Shown here: piece by piece, positions 1 through 6,466 of the stretch
Layout of the letters: each line of letters opens with the position of its first letter
How positions within the stretch are numbered: position 1 is the stretch's first letter
DNA from: Candidatus Borrarchaeota archaeon
Lineage (GTDB): Archaea; Asgardarchaeota; Sifarchaeia; Borrarchaeales; Borrarchaeaceae
Assembly (NCBI GenBank): GCA_016840645.1
Contig: JAEORY010000017.1
Location: 1-20,710, forward strand
Reading direction: 5' to 3'
DNA length: 20,710 nucleotides
Translations under genes and position numbers: made by a program
Notes under the pieces: generated by a model
The model's database searches: none
What the model was told of the DNA's origin: nothing
What the model saw: the letters and a program-made list of their open reading frames with translations, nothing else

Positions 1-1
1 G

Positions 2-448
2 AAAGATGCAGGTGAGATAATCAAAGATATTAAGAAACGCTACGATGAGGATAAAGACGATTGGAGCATACTTGGTGGCAAAGACTCAAATGGCCATTAT
101 GATACGTTTATTGCACAACCTCCTCGCCTTTGGCAGATAAAATCCGAACCTATCAATCCATTTCAAGCCATTGGTCTAGGTATTGGGCCCACACGTAATA
201 TAGATGAGGAGATTCAGCGTGCTGTAATGGAATTAGGCACACCTATTAATTTTCAAGCATTATTCCCACAACCTAAGGATAACAGTGCCATTTTCGTGAG
301 AGGTGTTGAAAGGTTTTCAACAGCAGCAACAAATCGGTTAAAAAAAGAATGTGATAATACACAAAATAAAGTGGATTCTAAATTAACTAAGGAACTTGAA
401 GAACTGGTTAATAAGAAATACCCTTCCCGTAAAACAATGTATCTTTGA
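2..448 (+). CDS. C-terminal part of an unrecognised protein, cut by the left edge
   Basis: The reading frame is open from the first complete codon at position 2 to the TGA at 446-448, so this is the last 148 residues of a longer protein. I do not recognise the family. The visible part starts with a charged stretch (D-I-K-K-R-Y-D-E-D-K), passes a segment around PPRLWQIKSEPINPFQ and a glycine-rich IGLGIGPTRN, and ends in a lysine/glutamate-rich helical tail. There are no transmembrane segments and no metal-binding cysteine cluster. The first internal ATG, at 227, is not needed because the upstream codons continue the frame with the same character. It is followed at once by a small hairpin and an IS605-like end structure, but it is not a tnpB: no RuvC or zinc-finger motif is present. 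Confidence 0.6.
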   Translation, partial: KDAGEIIKDIKKRYDEDKDDWSILGGKDSNGHYDTFIAQPPRLWQIKSEPINPFQAIGLGIGPTRNIDEEIQRAVMELGTPINFQALFPQPKDNSAIFVRGVERFSTAATNRLKKECDNTQNKVDSKLTKELEELVNKKYPSRKTMYL

Positions 449-453
449 GATAC
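439..453 (+). terminator. Small hairpin over the stop codon, possible 3' end signal
   Basis: GTATCT-TTG-AGATAC is a perfect 6-bp inverted repeat spanning the TGA of the partial gene, followed by the mildly T-rich AAATTTTAACTT. It could help end transcription. The T-tract is weak, so this is tentative. Confidence 0.3.
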
Positions 454-470
454 ACAAATTTTAACTTAAT

Positions 471-509
471 CGGCGGGAAGTCCCCTTCCGTAAGGGTGGG
501 GTAGTTCAC
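471..509 (+). mobile_element. Solo IS200/IS605-type right-end / TnpB guide-RNA scaffold-like hairpin
   Basis: The order is GCGGGAAG, then CCCCTTCC-GTAA-GGGTGGGG (stem of about 7 pairs with one mismatch), then TAGTTCAC. This is the usual layout at the 3' end of tnpB elements, where the hairpin is both the transposon end and the scaffold of the TnpB RNA and the guide begins after TTCAC. No tnpB lies upstream, as the preceding gene is unrelated. I read it as an orphan end left by a lost or minimal element. The same architecture recurs, mostly on the minus strand, at 8187, 13016, 15862 and 17831. Any guide would begin at 510. Confidence 0.5.
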
Positions 510-519
510 GGTTATATAC

Positions 520-1149
520 TTACTGTAATTTCAGTTCATTATCAAAAGCAACAAAGACATCCTTTTGAAGTTCGATTAAATCTATGCTTTCAAGAAGTCT
601 TTTTGCCGAACTTTTAAACTCTTTTACTTTATCATCCAATTCAGGTGTTTCTTGCTGATTTGCAAGTTCCAGTAGCGTAGTGATGCCCAGTTTTTGAAAA
701 CGACTATTGTATCTTCCTGCTTCTATAAGGCTAAAGTCTATTAGTTGTTCTAAAGGTAACGCAACAGGTATTTTAAAATCCAAGAGCTTGCTCAAGGCAA
801 CATACGCATGTTTATCCAAGTTATGCCATTCATCAACTAAAATAGCATAATCACCATTAATTTTTATTGTAGCGAATTTATTGCGTGCAGCAGGTAGGAT
901 AGTCATCTTAAAATGTGAGCACTCACAAGCATAGCGCAAATATAATGTTCCTTTGTATTGTTCCTTTGCAACCCATACGAGGTACCCTAAACTGGTTTCG
1001 CTTTCAATAAGAGCTCTAGAAAGATCTTCTGAGTATTTTGTAACGCTTATCATCCTCCGGGTTGCAATATCTTTCCATCGTTTATAGTCAATATAAACTT
1101 TAGAATACGGTATCATAACCCAGTTTTTTCTGGGAATTTTCCCTTCCAA
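520..1149 (-). CDS. Orphan 209-residue protein of unknown function
   Basis: I do not recognise this protein. It opens with a basic segment (GKIPRKNW, then IDYKRWKDIATRRM). A CEC motif with a nearby His (ACECSHF) lies near residue 75, and the C-terminal third is helical and charged, with a GITTLLELAN stretch resembling a helix-hairpin-helix strand. There is no signal peptide or membrane segment. The listed start is a TTG at 1149; an ATG at 1116 (MIPYSK) is an alternative, and the frame is closed by a stop shortly upstream. The gene stops 11 bases from the solo IS605-like end at 471-509, facing it. It could be a truncated cargo or remnant gene. Confidence 0.5.
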   Translation of the reverse strand: MEGKIPRKNWVMIPYSKVYIDYKRWKDIATRRMISVTKYSEDLSRALIESETSLGYLVWVAKEQYKGTLYLRYACECSHFKMTILPAARNKFATIKINGDYAILVDEWHNLDKHAYVALSKLLDFKIPVALPLEQLIDFSLIEAGRYNSRFQKLGITTLLELANQQETPELDDKVKEFKSSAKRLLESIDLIELQKDVFVAFDNELKLQ

Positions 1150-1349
1150 CGACGATCCACACGCCCTACTATTCGGTTTTTCTAGTTTATTCTTTCATCA
1201 AGGCGCCATTTTGAAAAAATCATAAATTCAGAATAACGGACTTTTTCTATAACTGTTGGTTATATATATAACTTATAAAGGACTTTATATACCATTACTC
1301 CAGCGATCTATACTAAGTTTTTTCTCCTGAAACTTAAAATCAAGGGGGG

Positions 1350-1367
1350 GATTCTTAGCAAAGAATC
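1350..1367. promoter_or_regulatory. Inverted repeat upstream of the TBP-like gene
   Basis: GATTCTT-AGCA-AAGAATC is a perfect 7-bp inverted repeat. It lies just after a run of seven G and about 25 bases before the TATA box of the TBP-like gene. The position suits an operator or activator site. The rest of 1150-1390 is AT-rich, with a second TATA-like run (TATATATATAACTTATAAAG, near 1261) and no gene. Confidence 0.3.
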
Positions 1368-1390
1368 AACAGTTTGTTGACATTTAGTTA

Positions 1391-1399
1391 TTTATAAAT
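1391..1399 (+). promoter_or_regulatory. TATA box of the TBP-like gene
   Basis: TTTATAAAT matches the archaeal TATA consensus. Its centre is about 30 bases before the GTG start at 1425, so the transcript would be nearly leaderless. Confidence 0.5.
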
Positions 1400-1424
1400 C
1401 TAAAAAAATTGAAAATATGGGTGG

Positions 1425-2089
1425 GTGATTATTATTACAGTACCAATTATCGAAGTTCAGAACGTCGTGGCGTCAGGAGAATTCGATCAAAAGATAGACT
1501 TACTGCATATAGCTGCATCTTTAGACCGTGCCGAATACAATCCCGAATCATTCCCAGGATTAGTTCTAAGAGTTTCAGATCCCAAGGCGGTCTTTCTGCT
1601 TTTTAGCACAGGCAAGCTCGTCTGCACATTTAGGAGCTATCAGTTCTTAAAGCAGAATGGAGGTAAAAGTAAGGAAGACGTTTATGCGGCAATAGAAACG
1701 CTTGTAAAACAACTGAGAAGTATTGATATTAACGTAAATAGCCCTCCGAAGGTAAAAATCCAGAATATGGTTGCATCTGTGACCCTTGATTTCAGCATAA
1801 ATTTAGAAACCATAGCACTGACTCTGGAGAACAGTCTATATCTTAAGAAGATACTATTCTCTATCTTAAGAGGACAAATGAGCCAGAGCAGTTCCCAGGA
1901 CTTATTTACAGGATGGCCGTGCCAAAGGTTGTTATCCTCATTTTTGGATCAGGAAAACTCGTCTGTACATTTAGTAGCCATTGGCTCCTAAAGCAGAAAG
2001 GTGCCAAAAGCGAGGAACAAATACACGAAGCTGTGGATATTCTTGTAAAAGAATTAAAGGAAATCGGCGCAACAGAAGAACCTAAATAG
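1425..2089 (+). pseudogene. tbp: TATA-binding protein paralogue with two lobe inserts, reading frame broken by a 38-nt insertion
   Basis: Both halves of the TBP saddle are visible. Lobe 1 carries VQNVVASGEFD, then NPESFPGLVLRV, then STGKLVCT (residues 11-68). Lobe 2 carries IQNMVASVTLD, then [12 protein letters not shown] and GSGKLVCT. The frame from the GTG at 1425 runs to a stop at 1991, but from 1880 the homology continues in another frame to the TAG at 2089. Removing 38 bases (1842-1879) joins NSLY to EPEQFPGL exactly and gives a full protein of about 208 residues. In both lobes a 10-residue segment (F-x-S-x-x-x-L-K-Q-x; 1629-1658 and 1970-1999) sits between the conserved VCT and the GxKS turn, where normal TBPs run straight through. 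It is either a recently inactivated TBP paralogue, a gene with an unusual expression mechanism, or an assembly error. Family assignment is firm; functional status is open. Confidence 0.8.
1842..1879 (+). other. 38-nt frame-breaking insertion in lobe 2 of the TBP-like gene
   Basis: The insertion falls cleanly between the Tyr codon ending at 1841 and the Glu codon starting at 1880. TATCTTAAGA occurs at its left edge (1839-1848) and again inside it (1862-1871), and both copies contain the palindrome CTTAAG, so it can fold back on itself. Boundaries are ambiguous by two bases. It has no in-frame stop and 38 is not a multiple of three. Confidence 0.7.
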
Positions 2090-2106
2090 GAATTATTTAA
2101 CAAATT

Positions 2107-2126
2107 ATTTCTTTTTTTTTATTTTC
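2107..2126 (+). terminator. Oligo-T terminator after the TBP-like gene
   Basis: An almost unbroken T-tract begins 18 bases after the TAG at 2087-2089. Oligo-T runs on the non-template strand are the usual archaeal transcription stop. The convergent gene ends at 2224. Confidence 0.5.
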
Positions 2127-2223
2127 ATGGCTCTACATTTTCATATACGCAAAATGGATCGATTAACTCCCTTTATTTCTTGTTTGAATTCTAAAACCTG
2201 TATTTTTGCATTTTTTTAGAGTT

Positions 2224-3078
2224 TTATTTAGTGTGTTCAATTTTGTTTCCACAGTTAGGGCACCACAAAGAATCGAGAGGGATTTTTATACCGCAATGTG
2301 GACAGAACATAGAACTCATTGGCTCTTCTAGAGGAATTTTTATTGGCATTTGTGTTTCTTGATTTTCCATCAGTTCATTTATTTGAAATTCTATAAACAT
2401 CTGCTCCTCTTTGTACTGTTCGTACAATTTCGAAAATTCTTCAGCACCAATAGTTCCTTGATCAAATTTCGATTCCAACTTCTTCAAAATGTCTTCGATA
2501 ACTTGTTTTCTTTTAATTAGGCCGTCAACTGATTCAATTTCTTCTTCTTGTACTTTTTCTATAAAGTCAACTGATGTTGTATCTCTTATAAAACAAAATT
2601 CTGCAGGTTGTAAACGTGATACCGCTAATGGGATCTTGCTTTTTTCAAGCTGAACAACAATTATGTCTCCAGGCGACACAGGTATCCCCATCAATTTTCG
2701 TTTCAGGATTTGTTTAAAATCATCTGACCGCAGTGGAAGTGCTGTTATACGGAATGCTATACTTTGTGCAGGTATTGGGAGCACTCGCCTTACTGAAACA
2801 TAATCTCCTACAGAAACTCCACAATTCTTTCGAATAAATCTATCCATACGAATTACATCTTTAGCTGTTTCTGATAAAAATAAGGGTCGTACAATTGCGG
2901 CAGTTATTTTCCTTCCGTATAGCCCTAAAATACCTCCTGAGCTTTTAATTCCTAAGATCTTTAATATATCATCATTAATCCGAACCTTAAACTTCCCTAT
3001 GTCTTGTGGATATGCCTCTTTAACTTTAAGTTCTACTGATCTTCCATTTTTTTTATTTTCCATTTGCTCTACGCTCAT
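2224..3078 (-). CDS. Cdc48/p97 N-domain protein without ATPase, with C-terminal zinc ribbon
   Basis: Residues about 15-100 match the double-psi barrel (Nn) half of the Cdc48/VAT N-domain: VKEAYPQDIGKFKVRI, LGIKSSGGILGLYG, then VIRMDRFIRKNCGVSVGD followed by VSVRR. Residues about 105-180 match the Nc half: LRSDDFKQILKRKLMG, IPVSPGDII, LQPAEFCFIRDT. No Walker A or B motif follows, so the D1 and D2 ATPase modules are absent. Instead there is a charged helical linker (about 185-240) and a final zinc ribbon, CPHC (about 259) paired with CPNC (about 273). In Cdc48 the N-domain docks adaptors and substrates, so this protein could be an adaptor, a Ufd1-like factor or a nucleic-acid-binding relative. 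The zinc ribbon suggests protein or RNA binding. Start is the ATG at 3078; an internal ATG a few codons in is possible. It stands alone, with opposite-strand genes on both sides. Confidence 0.75.
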   Translation of the reverse strand: MSVEQMENKKNGRSVELKVKEAYPQDIGKFKVRINDDILKILGIKSSGGILGLYGRKITAAIVRPLFLSETAKDVIRMDRFIRKNCGVSVGDYVSVRRVLPIPAQSIAFRITALPLRSDDFKQILKRKLMGIPVSPGDIIVVQLEKSKIPLAVSRLQPAEFCFIRDTTSVDFIEKVQEEEIESVDGLIKRKQVIEDILKKLESKFDQGTIGAEEFSKLYEQYKEEQMFIEFQINELMENQETQMPIKIPLEEPMSSMFCPHCGIKIPLDSLWCPNCGNKIEHTK

Positions 3079-3230
3079 TTCACTTTTTTCATCGTTTTTG
3101 ATTCATGCAAGTAAGCTATAACTTTCGTAATGATGTTTGGATTTGCAAATCTTTTAGTAGTGCCAACAGCTTAAGATTTATTACTGCGCTAGTGCTTTTA
3201 GTTTAACATAATAAAAAAAAGGAACACTAG

Positions 3231-3238
3231 TTTATATT
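3231..3238 (+). promoter_or_regulatory. TATA box of the disulfide oxidoreductase gene
   Basis: TTTATATT lies about 90 bases before the ATG at 3323. A strong ribosome site (AGGAGGAGG) sits 5-13 bases before that ATG. The rest of 3079-3322 is a divergent intergenic region with no gene. Confidence 0.4.
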
Positions 3239-3322
3239 GGTTACAATTATTTTAGAGATGACTTACTCTCACTTATTGGGATCCATCCATGTACAAATAA
3301 TTGAAATAGGAGGAGGTTTATA

Positions 3323-3934
3323 ATGGATGCCGTTAATGTAAAGATCTTTGTTAGAGATGAAACTAAATGCCCATTTTGCATTGATGCTATTAGTTTAGTC
3401 AACCTAGACACTAAAAACTTATCCAATGAACTCAAGATAAATCTTGAAGTCATCAATCTCGATCAAAATCCTGAACTCGATGAAAAATACAATATCTCTG
3501 GCGTACCAACGATTCTAATTGGAGATAACATCAAGTATGTGGGCTTGCCTGTAGGATTGGAACGGCGTGTTTTCACAAATACTCTAAAGCTGGTAGCAGG
3601 AGGAGGAAAAGGAGCAAGAGTAACACAAGAACAGAAAACAAAACTAACGGGGATAAAAACCCCGGCTACTGTCAAAGTAATAACGACCAGTTCATGTCCT
3701 TATTGTCCGAAAGTTGTATTCATGTCTAATCAACTCGCGGTTGCTTCTGATGGAAAGGTAACCTCAGAAATTGTTAATAGTACAGAACTGCCAGAACTTG
3801 CAGCAAAATATCGTGTGACAGCAGTACCTACAACTGTTATTAATGAAAAGGTACGGTTTCAAGGAGTACCTCAATTAGACGCGTTTATCGAGGAACTTAC
3901 CCGGAAACCTCCTGTCCTTAGCTATTACATCTAG
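3323..3934 (+). CDS. Protein disulfide oxidoreductase with two thioredoxin/glutaredoxin folds
   Basis: This is a two-lobe PDO like those of thermophilic archaea, about 203 residues against a usual 220-230. The N-terminal lobe has the redox motif CPFC (residues 16-19) and a cis-proline loop SGVPTI. The C-terminal lobe has CPYC (125-128) and the cis-proline loop TAVPTT. PDOs make, reduce or shuffle disulfides in cytosolic proteins and can act in peroxiredoxin or ribonucleotide reductase reduction. Both active sites keep two cysteines and a proline, so the enzyme looks intact. There is no signal peptide, so it is cytosolic. The next gene starts 13 bases downstream and probably shares its transcript. 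The start is fixed by AGGAGGAGG just before the ATG. Confidence 0.85.
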   Translation: MDAVNVKIFVRDETKCPFCIDAISLVNLDTKNLSNELKINLEVINLDQNPELDEKYNISGVPTILIGDNIKYVGLPVGLERRVFTNTLKLVAGGGKGARVTQEQKTKLTGIKTPATVKVITTSSCPYCPKVVFMSNQLAVASDGKVTSEIVNSTELPELAAKYRVTAVPTTVINEKVRFQGVPQLDAFIEELTRKPPVLSYYI

Positions 3935-3947
3935 GTAGGTGAAAAGA

Positions 3948-4127
3948 ATGAGCGAAAAAAAGATTGTGCATGAATTGGAATTTGAAAAGGACATGAAGGT
4001 AATAGTAACTGTTTTCGGAGAAACTGTATGCATTGAGTTGGTTGATCCTAGTAAAGAACTCACCTGTGTCAATTACTTCAAATTGGATGCGGCAAAAAAA
4101 TTAGGAGAACTTTTAAGTTCTCTCTGA
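3948..4127 (+). CDS. Small 59-residue conserved-looking protein
   Basis: I do not recognise the family. The ATG at 3948 is preferred over an in-frame GTG at 3939 because GTAGGTGA, a good ribosome site, precedes it. The protein is a compact alternation of strands (MKVIVTVFGETVCIELVD) followed by a helix (LDAAKKLGELLSSL), so it is probably a small alpha/beta fold. It lacks a Cys pair and membrane segments. It follows the PDO gene by 13 bases, so it is likely cotranscribed; a partner or regulator role is only a guess. Confidence 0.6.
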   Translation: MSEKKIVHELEFEKDMKVIVTVFGETVCIELVDPSKELTCVNYFKLDAAKKLGELLSSL

Positions 4128-4172
4128 ACCTACATTCCCGAATTAAAACTTTAGTGGCTTGGGGTTAAGCGA

Positions 4173-5627
4173 TTGAATGGAAATAACCCGATATCTTTGG
4201 AAGAACTCAACATGCCTTCAGTTGAAAAAATGAAGAACCTGCTAAGTGAAGTACTTCTATTTGTCGACGAACTTCGAGTTCAGCCACTAAGTCCTTTGGA
4301 AATCGCTGGTATTCCTCCCGAAGAACTTCGAGAATACCTAAAGCCAGGAAATGTCTTCACACTTGACAAAATCACGAGATTTTTTGAATTTGTACCAATT
4401 CTAGACCAAATTAGACGCCTGAATATGGATTATCCTACTGTAGAGTCATTAATTGAATCTGGAAGCTATACCGATGCATTTCAGATGATTACCCCTCTTC
4501 TAAATGATTTTCACCACGCGCTTACACTAACGCTCCCAAAAATAAAAGACAAAGGGGCACGCCTTTCACTAATGAAGTTTGTTGCACATCTTTATGTGCC
4601 TGTATATGTATTGGCGGGGATTACTAGCGGTCTTTCTGGCAATTTAAATTTTGTATTAAGTAATTTCGAAAAATCGGTTGACTTATCACTGTTATTCCTC
4701 TCTAAGAAGCGAAATTTCCATGCTGAGGCGCAATACCTTTTAGCTAGAGCCATGTCTGCTTTAGAACATACCCCACAGGGAGAAGAATCAACCTTACCAT
4801 GGCAATCTATATTTCGACTAAAACAGGCAATTATTTATTTTACAAATACACTTAGATTGGCTGAGGATTTTAATTTTCCATGGCTTCAAATAAAATGCCT
4901 CATTGGTATAGCTGATGCTTATTTTGATCTAAGGAGTTTTGAAGAGGCAGAATATATTCTTGAAGATGCGATCGAACGTGCAGAAGATATGAGCAAAGAG
5001 TTGATAGATATCCTCTTGAATTATGGAGATGAGAGGTATCGTTTAGTTGACTCAGAAATTGCATCAATTTATCTTTCAAAAGCAGTTAGTACAGCGTTTG
5101 CCTTAAAAGATCTCAATCTCATCAGTAAAACGCTGACCAAACATGGAGACTCATCTAATATCGATGAGTTTATTGAGCAAGCGATAGAGTTAGCGGAAAA
5201 GGCCGACCGGCGCGAGTTTGTAGTGCATTTTAAACTAATTAAAGAAAAAAGAAAGATTCCACAAAAGCCGTTTAAATATTCTTTTAACAACTATACGGAT
5301 GTAGGTGAACTGCCCGACGATCTTCAAAACTGGATGGTATTTTCACGGACTCATAAACTAGATGAAGATCAAAAAAATGTTCTGGTTGTTTGCTGGAATG
5401 GTAAACTTGGTTCTAATCTTGCAATATATGAAACTGAAGAGCGATTGAGGGATCTTCTTGCTATTAAATCACTGAAAATGATTAGATTGGATGAAGGTGA
5501 TTATAAAGTCAAGGATGCTCCCGATAGCCTAAAAAAAGAATATAGAATCCATGCACTGATTCAGCCAGGAAACGATGCTAAAATCAGCGTAAAAACAGAA
5601 CAGGAAACATTTGTAATTTCTATCTAA
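4173..5627 (+). CDS. Large alpha-helical (TPR-like) protein of unknown function
   Basis: The protein has 484 residues and starts with a TTG at 4173. The N-terminal third holds PLSPLEIAGIPPEELREYL and a helical domain. Residues about 170-340 form helix pairs spaced like TPRs: HAEAQYLLARAMSALE, then FRLKQAIIYFTNTLRLAED, then SFEEAEYILEDAIERAED, then IDEFIEQAIELAEKAD. The last 110 residues switch to strand-rich sequence (NVLVVCWNGKLGSNLAIYE, later ALIQPGNDAKISVK), suggesting a separate small C-terminal domain. There is no signal peptide, membrane segment or catalytic signature. It sits 45 bases after the 59-residue gene in the same direction. It resembles scaffolding helical-repeat proteins, but no partner can be named. 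Confidence 0.7.
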   Translation: MNGNNPISLEELNMPSVEKMKNLLSEVLLFVDELRVQPLSPLEIAGIPPEELREYLKPGNVFTLDKITRFFEFVPILDQIRRLNMDYPTVESLIESGSYTDAFQMITPLLNDFHHALTLTLPKIKDKGARLSLMKFVAHLYVPVYVLAGITSGLSGNLNFVLSNFEKSVDLSLLFLSKKRNFHAEAQYLLARAMSALEHTPQGEESTLPWQSIFRLKQAIIYFTNTLRLAEDFNFPWLQIKCLIGIADAYFDLRSFEEAEYILEDAIERAEDMSKELIDILLNYGDERYRLVDSEIASIYLSKAVSTAFALKDLNLISKTLTKHGDSSNIDEFIEQAIELAEKADRREFVVHFKLIKEKRKIPQKPFKYSFNNYTDVGELPDDLQNWMVFSRTHKLDEDQKNVLVVCWNGKLGSNLAIYETEERLRDLLAIKSLKMIRLDEGDYKVKDAPDSLKKEYRIHALIQPGNDAKISVKTEQETFVISI

Positions 5628-5762
5628 ATATGTGTTAACATATATAGTGACGCTGTATTACAAAAAAATGAATAGTAAAAAAATATAGTGGCTGTGGGCA
5701 CAATAGAACTATTGAAATATTGTTGAAACCGTTGAAACATTGATATAGTGTCTTAAAGGCAC

Positions 5763-6065
5763 TTAATCATCTGATTCTTCCATTTCGAATTCTTCTTCAA
5801 AGTCTTCTGCGTCTATTGGTGCAGGAGCAGGGGTAGTTGCCATAGTCCAGCCTATCCAGGCTGCTATTAACAGAATCACTAAAACTGCAATGTATACTGG
5901 AATCCTTATTGCCCAGATGGAGTTTTCCGCAGTTAAGAACGGAATCCACGCAGTTAGTCCAATGCTTGGAAAGAGTGGTAGTATGATTGCCCAATAGCTG
6001 TAACCAAGAAGGATCAGGATCGAAATAATGAAAATGATCCCGCCATATGCTTTATCTTTTGCCAT
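5763..6065 (-). CDS. Two-helix membrane protein resembling DPM2 (dolichol-phosphate mannose synthase regulatory subunit)
   Basis: The protein has 100 residues with two hydrophobic helices (about 8-32 and 52-74) and an acidic cytosol-type tail (EDFEEEFEMEESDD). The pattern SYWAIILPLF ending helix 1, then a short polar hairpin, then IWAIRIPVYIAVLVILL in helix 2, follows that of human DPM2 (TAWVILLPF, then YAVAIPLAAGLLLLLF) in spacing and key residues. In eukaryotes DPM2 stabilises dolichol-phosphate-mannose synthase in the ER membrane. An archaeal counterpart would act with a polyprenyl-phosphate sugar transferase. None is present in this window. The assignment is by memory of the family's pattern and short hydrophobic proteins can look alike, so I hold it loosely. 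Start ATG at 6065 with GGAG upstream. Confidence 0.55.
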   Translation of the reverse strand: MAKDKAYGGIIFIISILILLGYSYWAIILPLFPSIGLTAWIPFLTAENSIWAIRIPVYIAVLVILLIAAWIGWTMATTPAPAPIDAEDFEEEFEMEESDD

Positions 6066-6466
6066 TGTAAATTACTCCAAACCTATGTTGGGTTCTTTAT
6101 GTTCATTCCATAAAAACTTCACTATTAAAAGGTATCGTTTTTTAAGAACTCAAATTTGGTGAAGAAATACAGTGCGGCAATTTAAGATAGAGGGATTAAT
6201 TTATCGTCTTACAAACTCAATTTTCATTTTTTGAAATCTCTATATATCTGTATGGACGATCTATGACATGAGAATTTATCTGTCCTCGTTAATTCAATTT
6301 GCGAAAAGATGCAATAAACTGTATTCATTTTTTTAATATAATCAATAATTAAATTTTAAAATTGTAAATTTTTCAATTATCTACCAGTATCGTAACAATA
6401 AATAAATAATCTAGACAATCTTGGTGCATATAATTTTAATAACTGATAGCTTTGGAGGTTATTTTA
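6066..6466. other. AT-rich divergent intergenic region, no gene seen
   Basis: About 400 bases separate the divergent DPM2-like and helical-repeat genes. The stretch is very AT-rich in 6330-6420 and must contain promoters for both. CATATAAT at 6427-6434 is TATA-like but lies so close to the ribosome site GGAGGT (6454-6459) that the true promoter of the downstream gene may be further upstream. No RNA gene or repeat is apparent. Confidence 0.4.

Noticed and set aside
1409..1606. A 65-codon frame overlapping the start of the TBP-like gene
   Set aside because: It is a shadow of the TBP frame, which shows clear family motifs.
1836..1885. The 38-nt TBP insertion as an archaeal bulge-helix-bulge intron
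   Set aside because: I tried to pair both junctions in the three allowed phases and found no combination of 4-bp central helix plus flanking helices with two 3-nt bulges. It remains possible only if the structure is non-standard.
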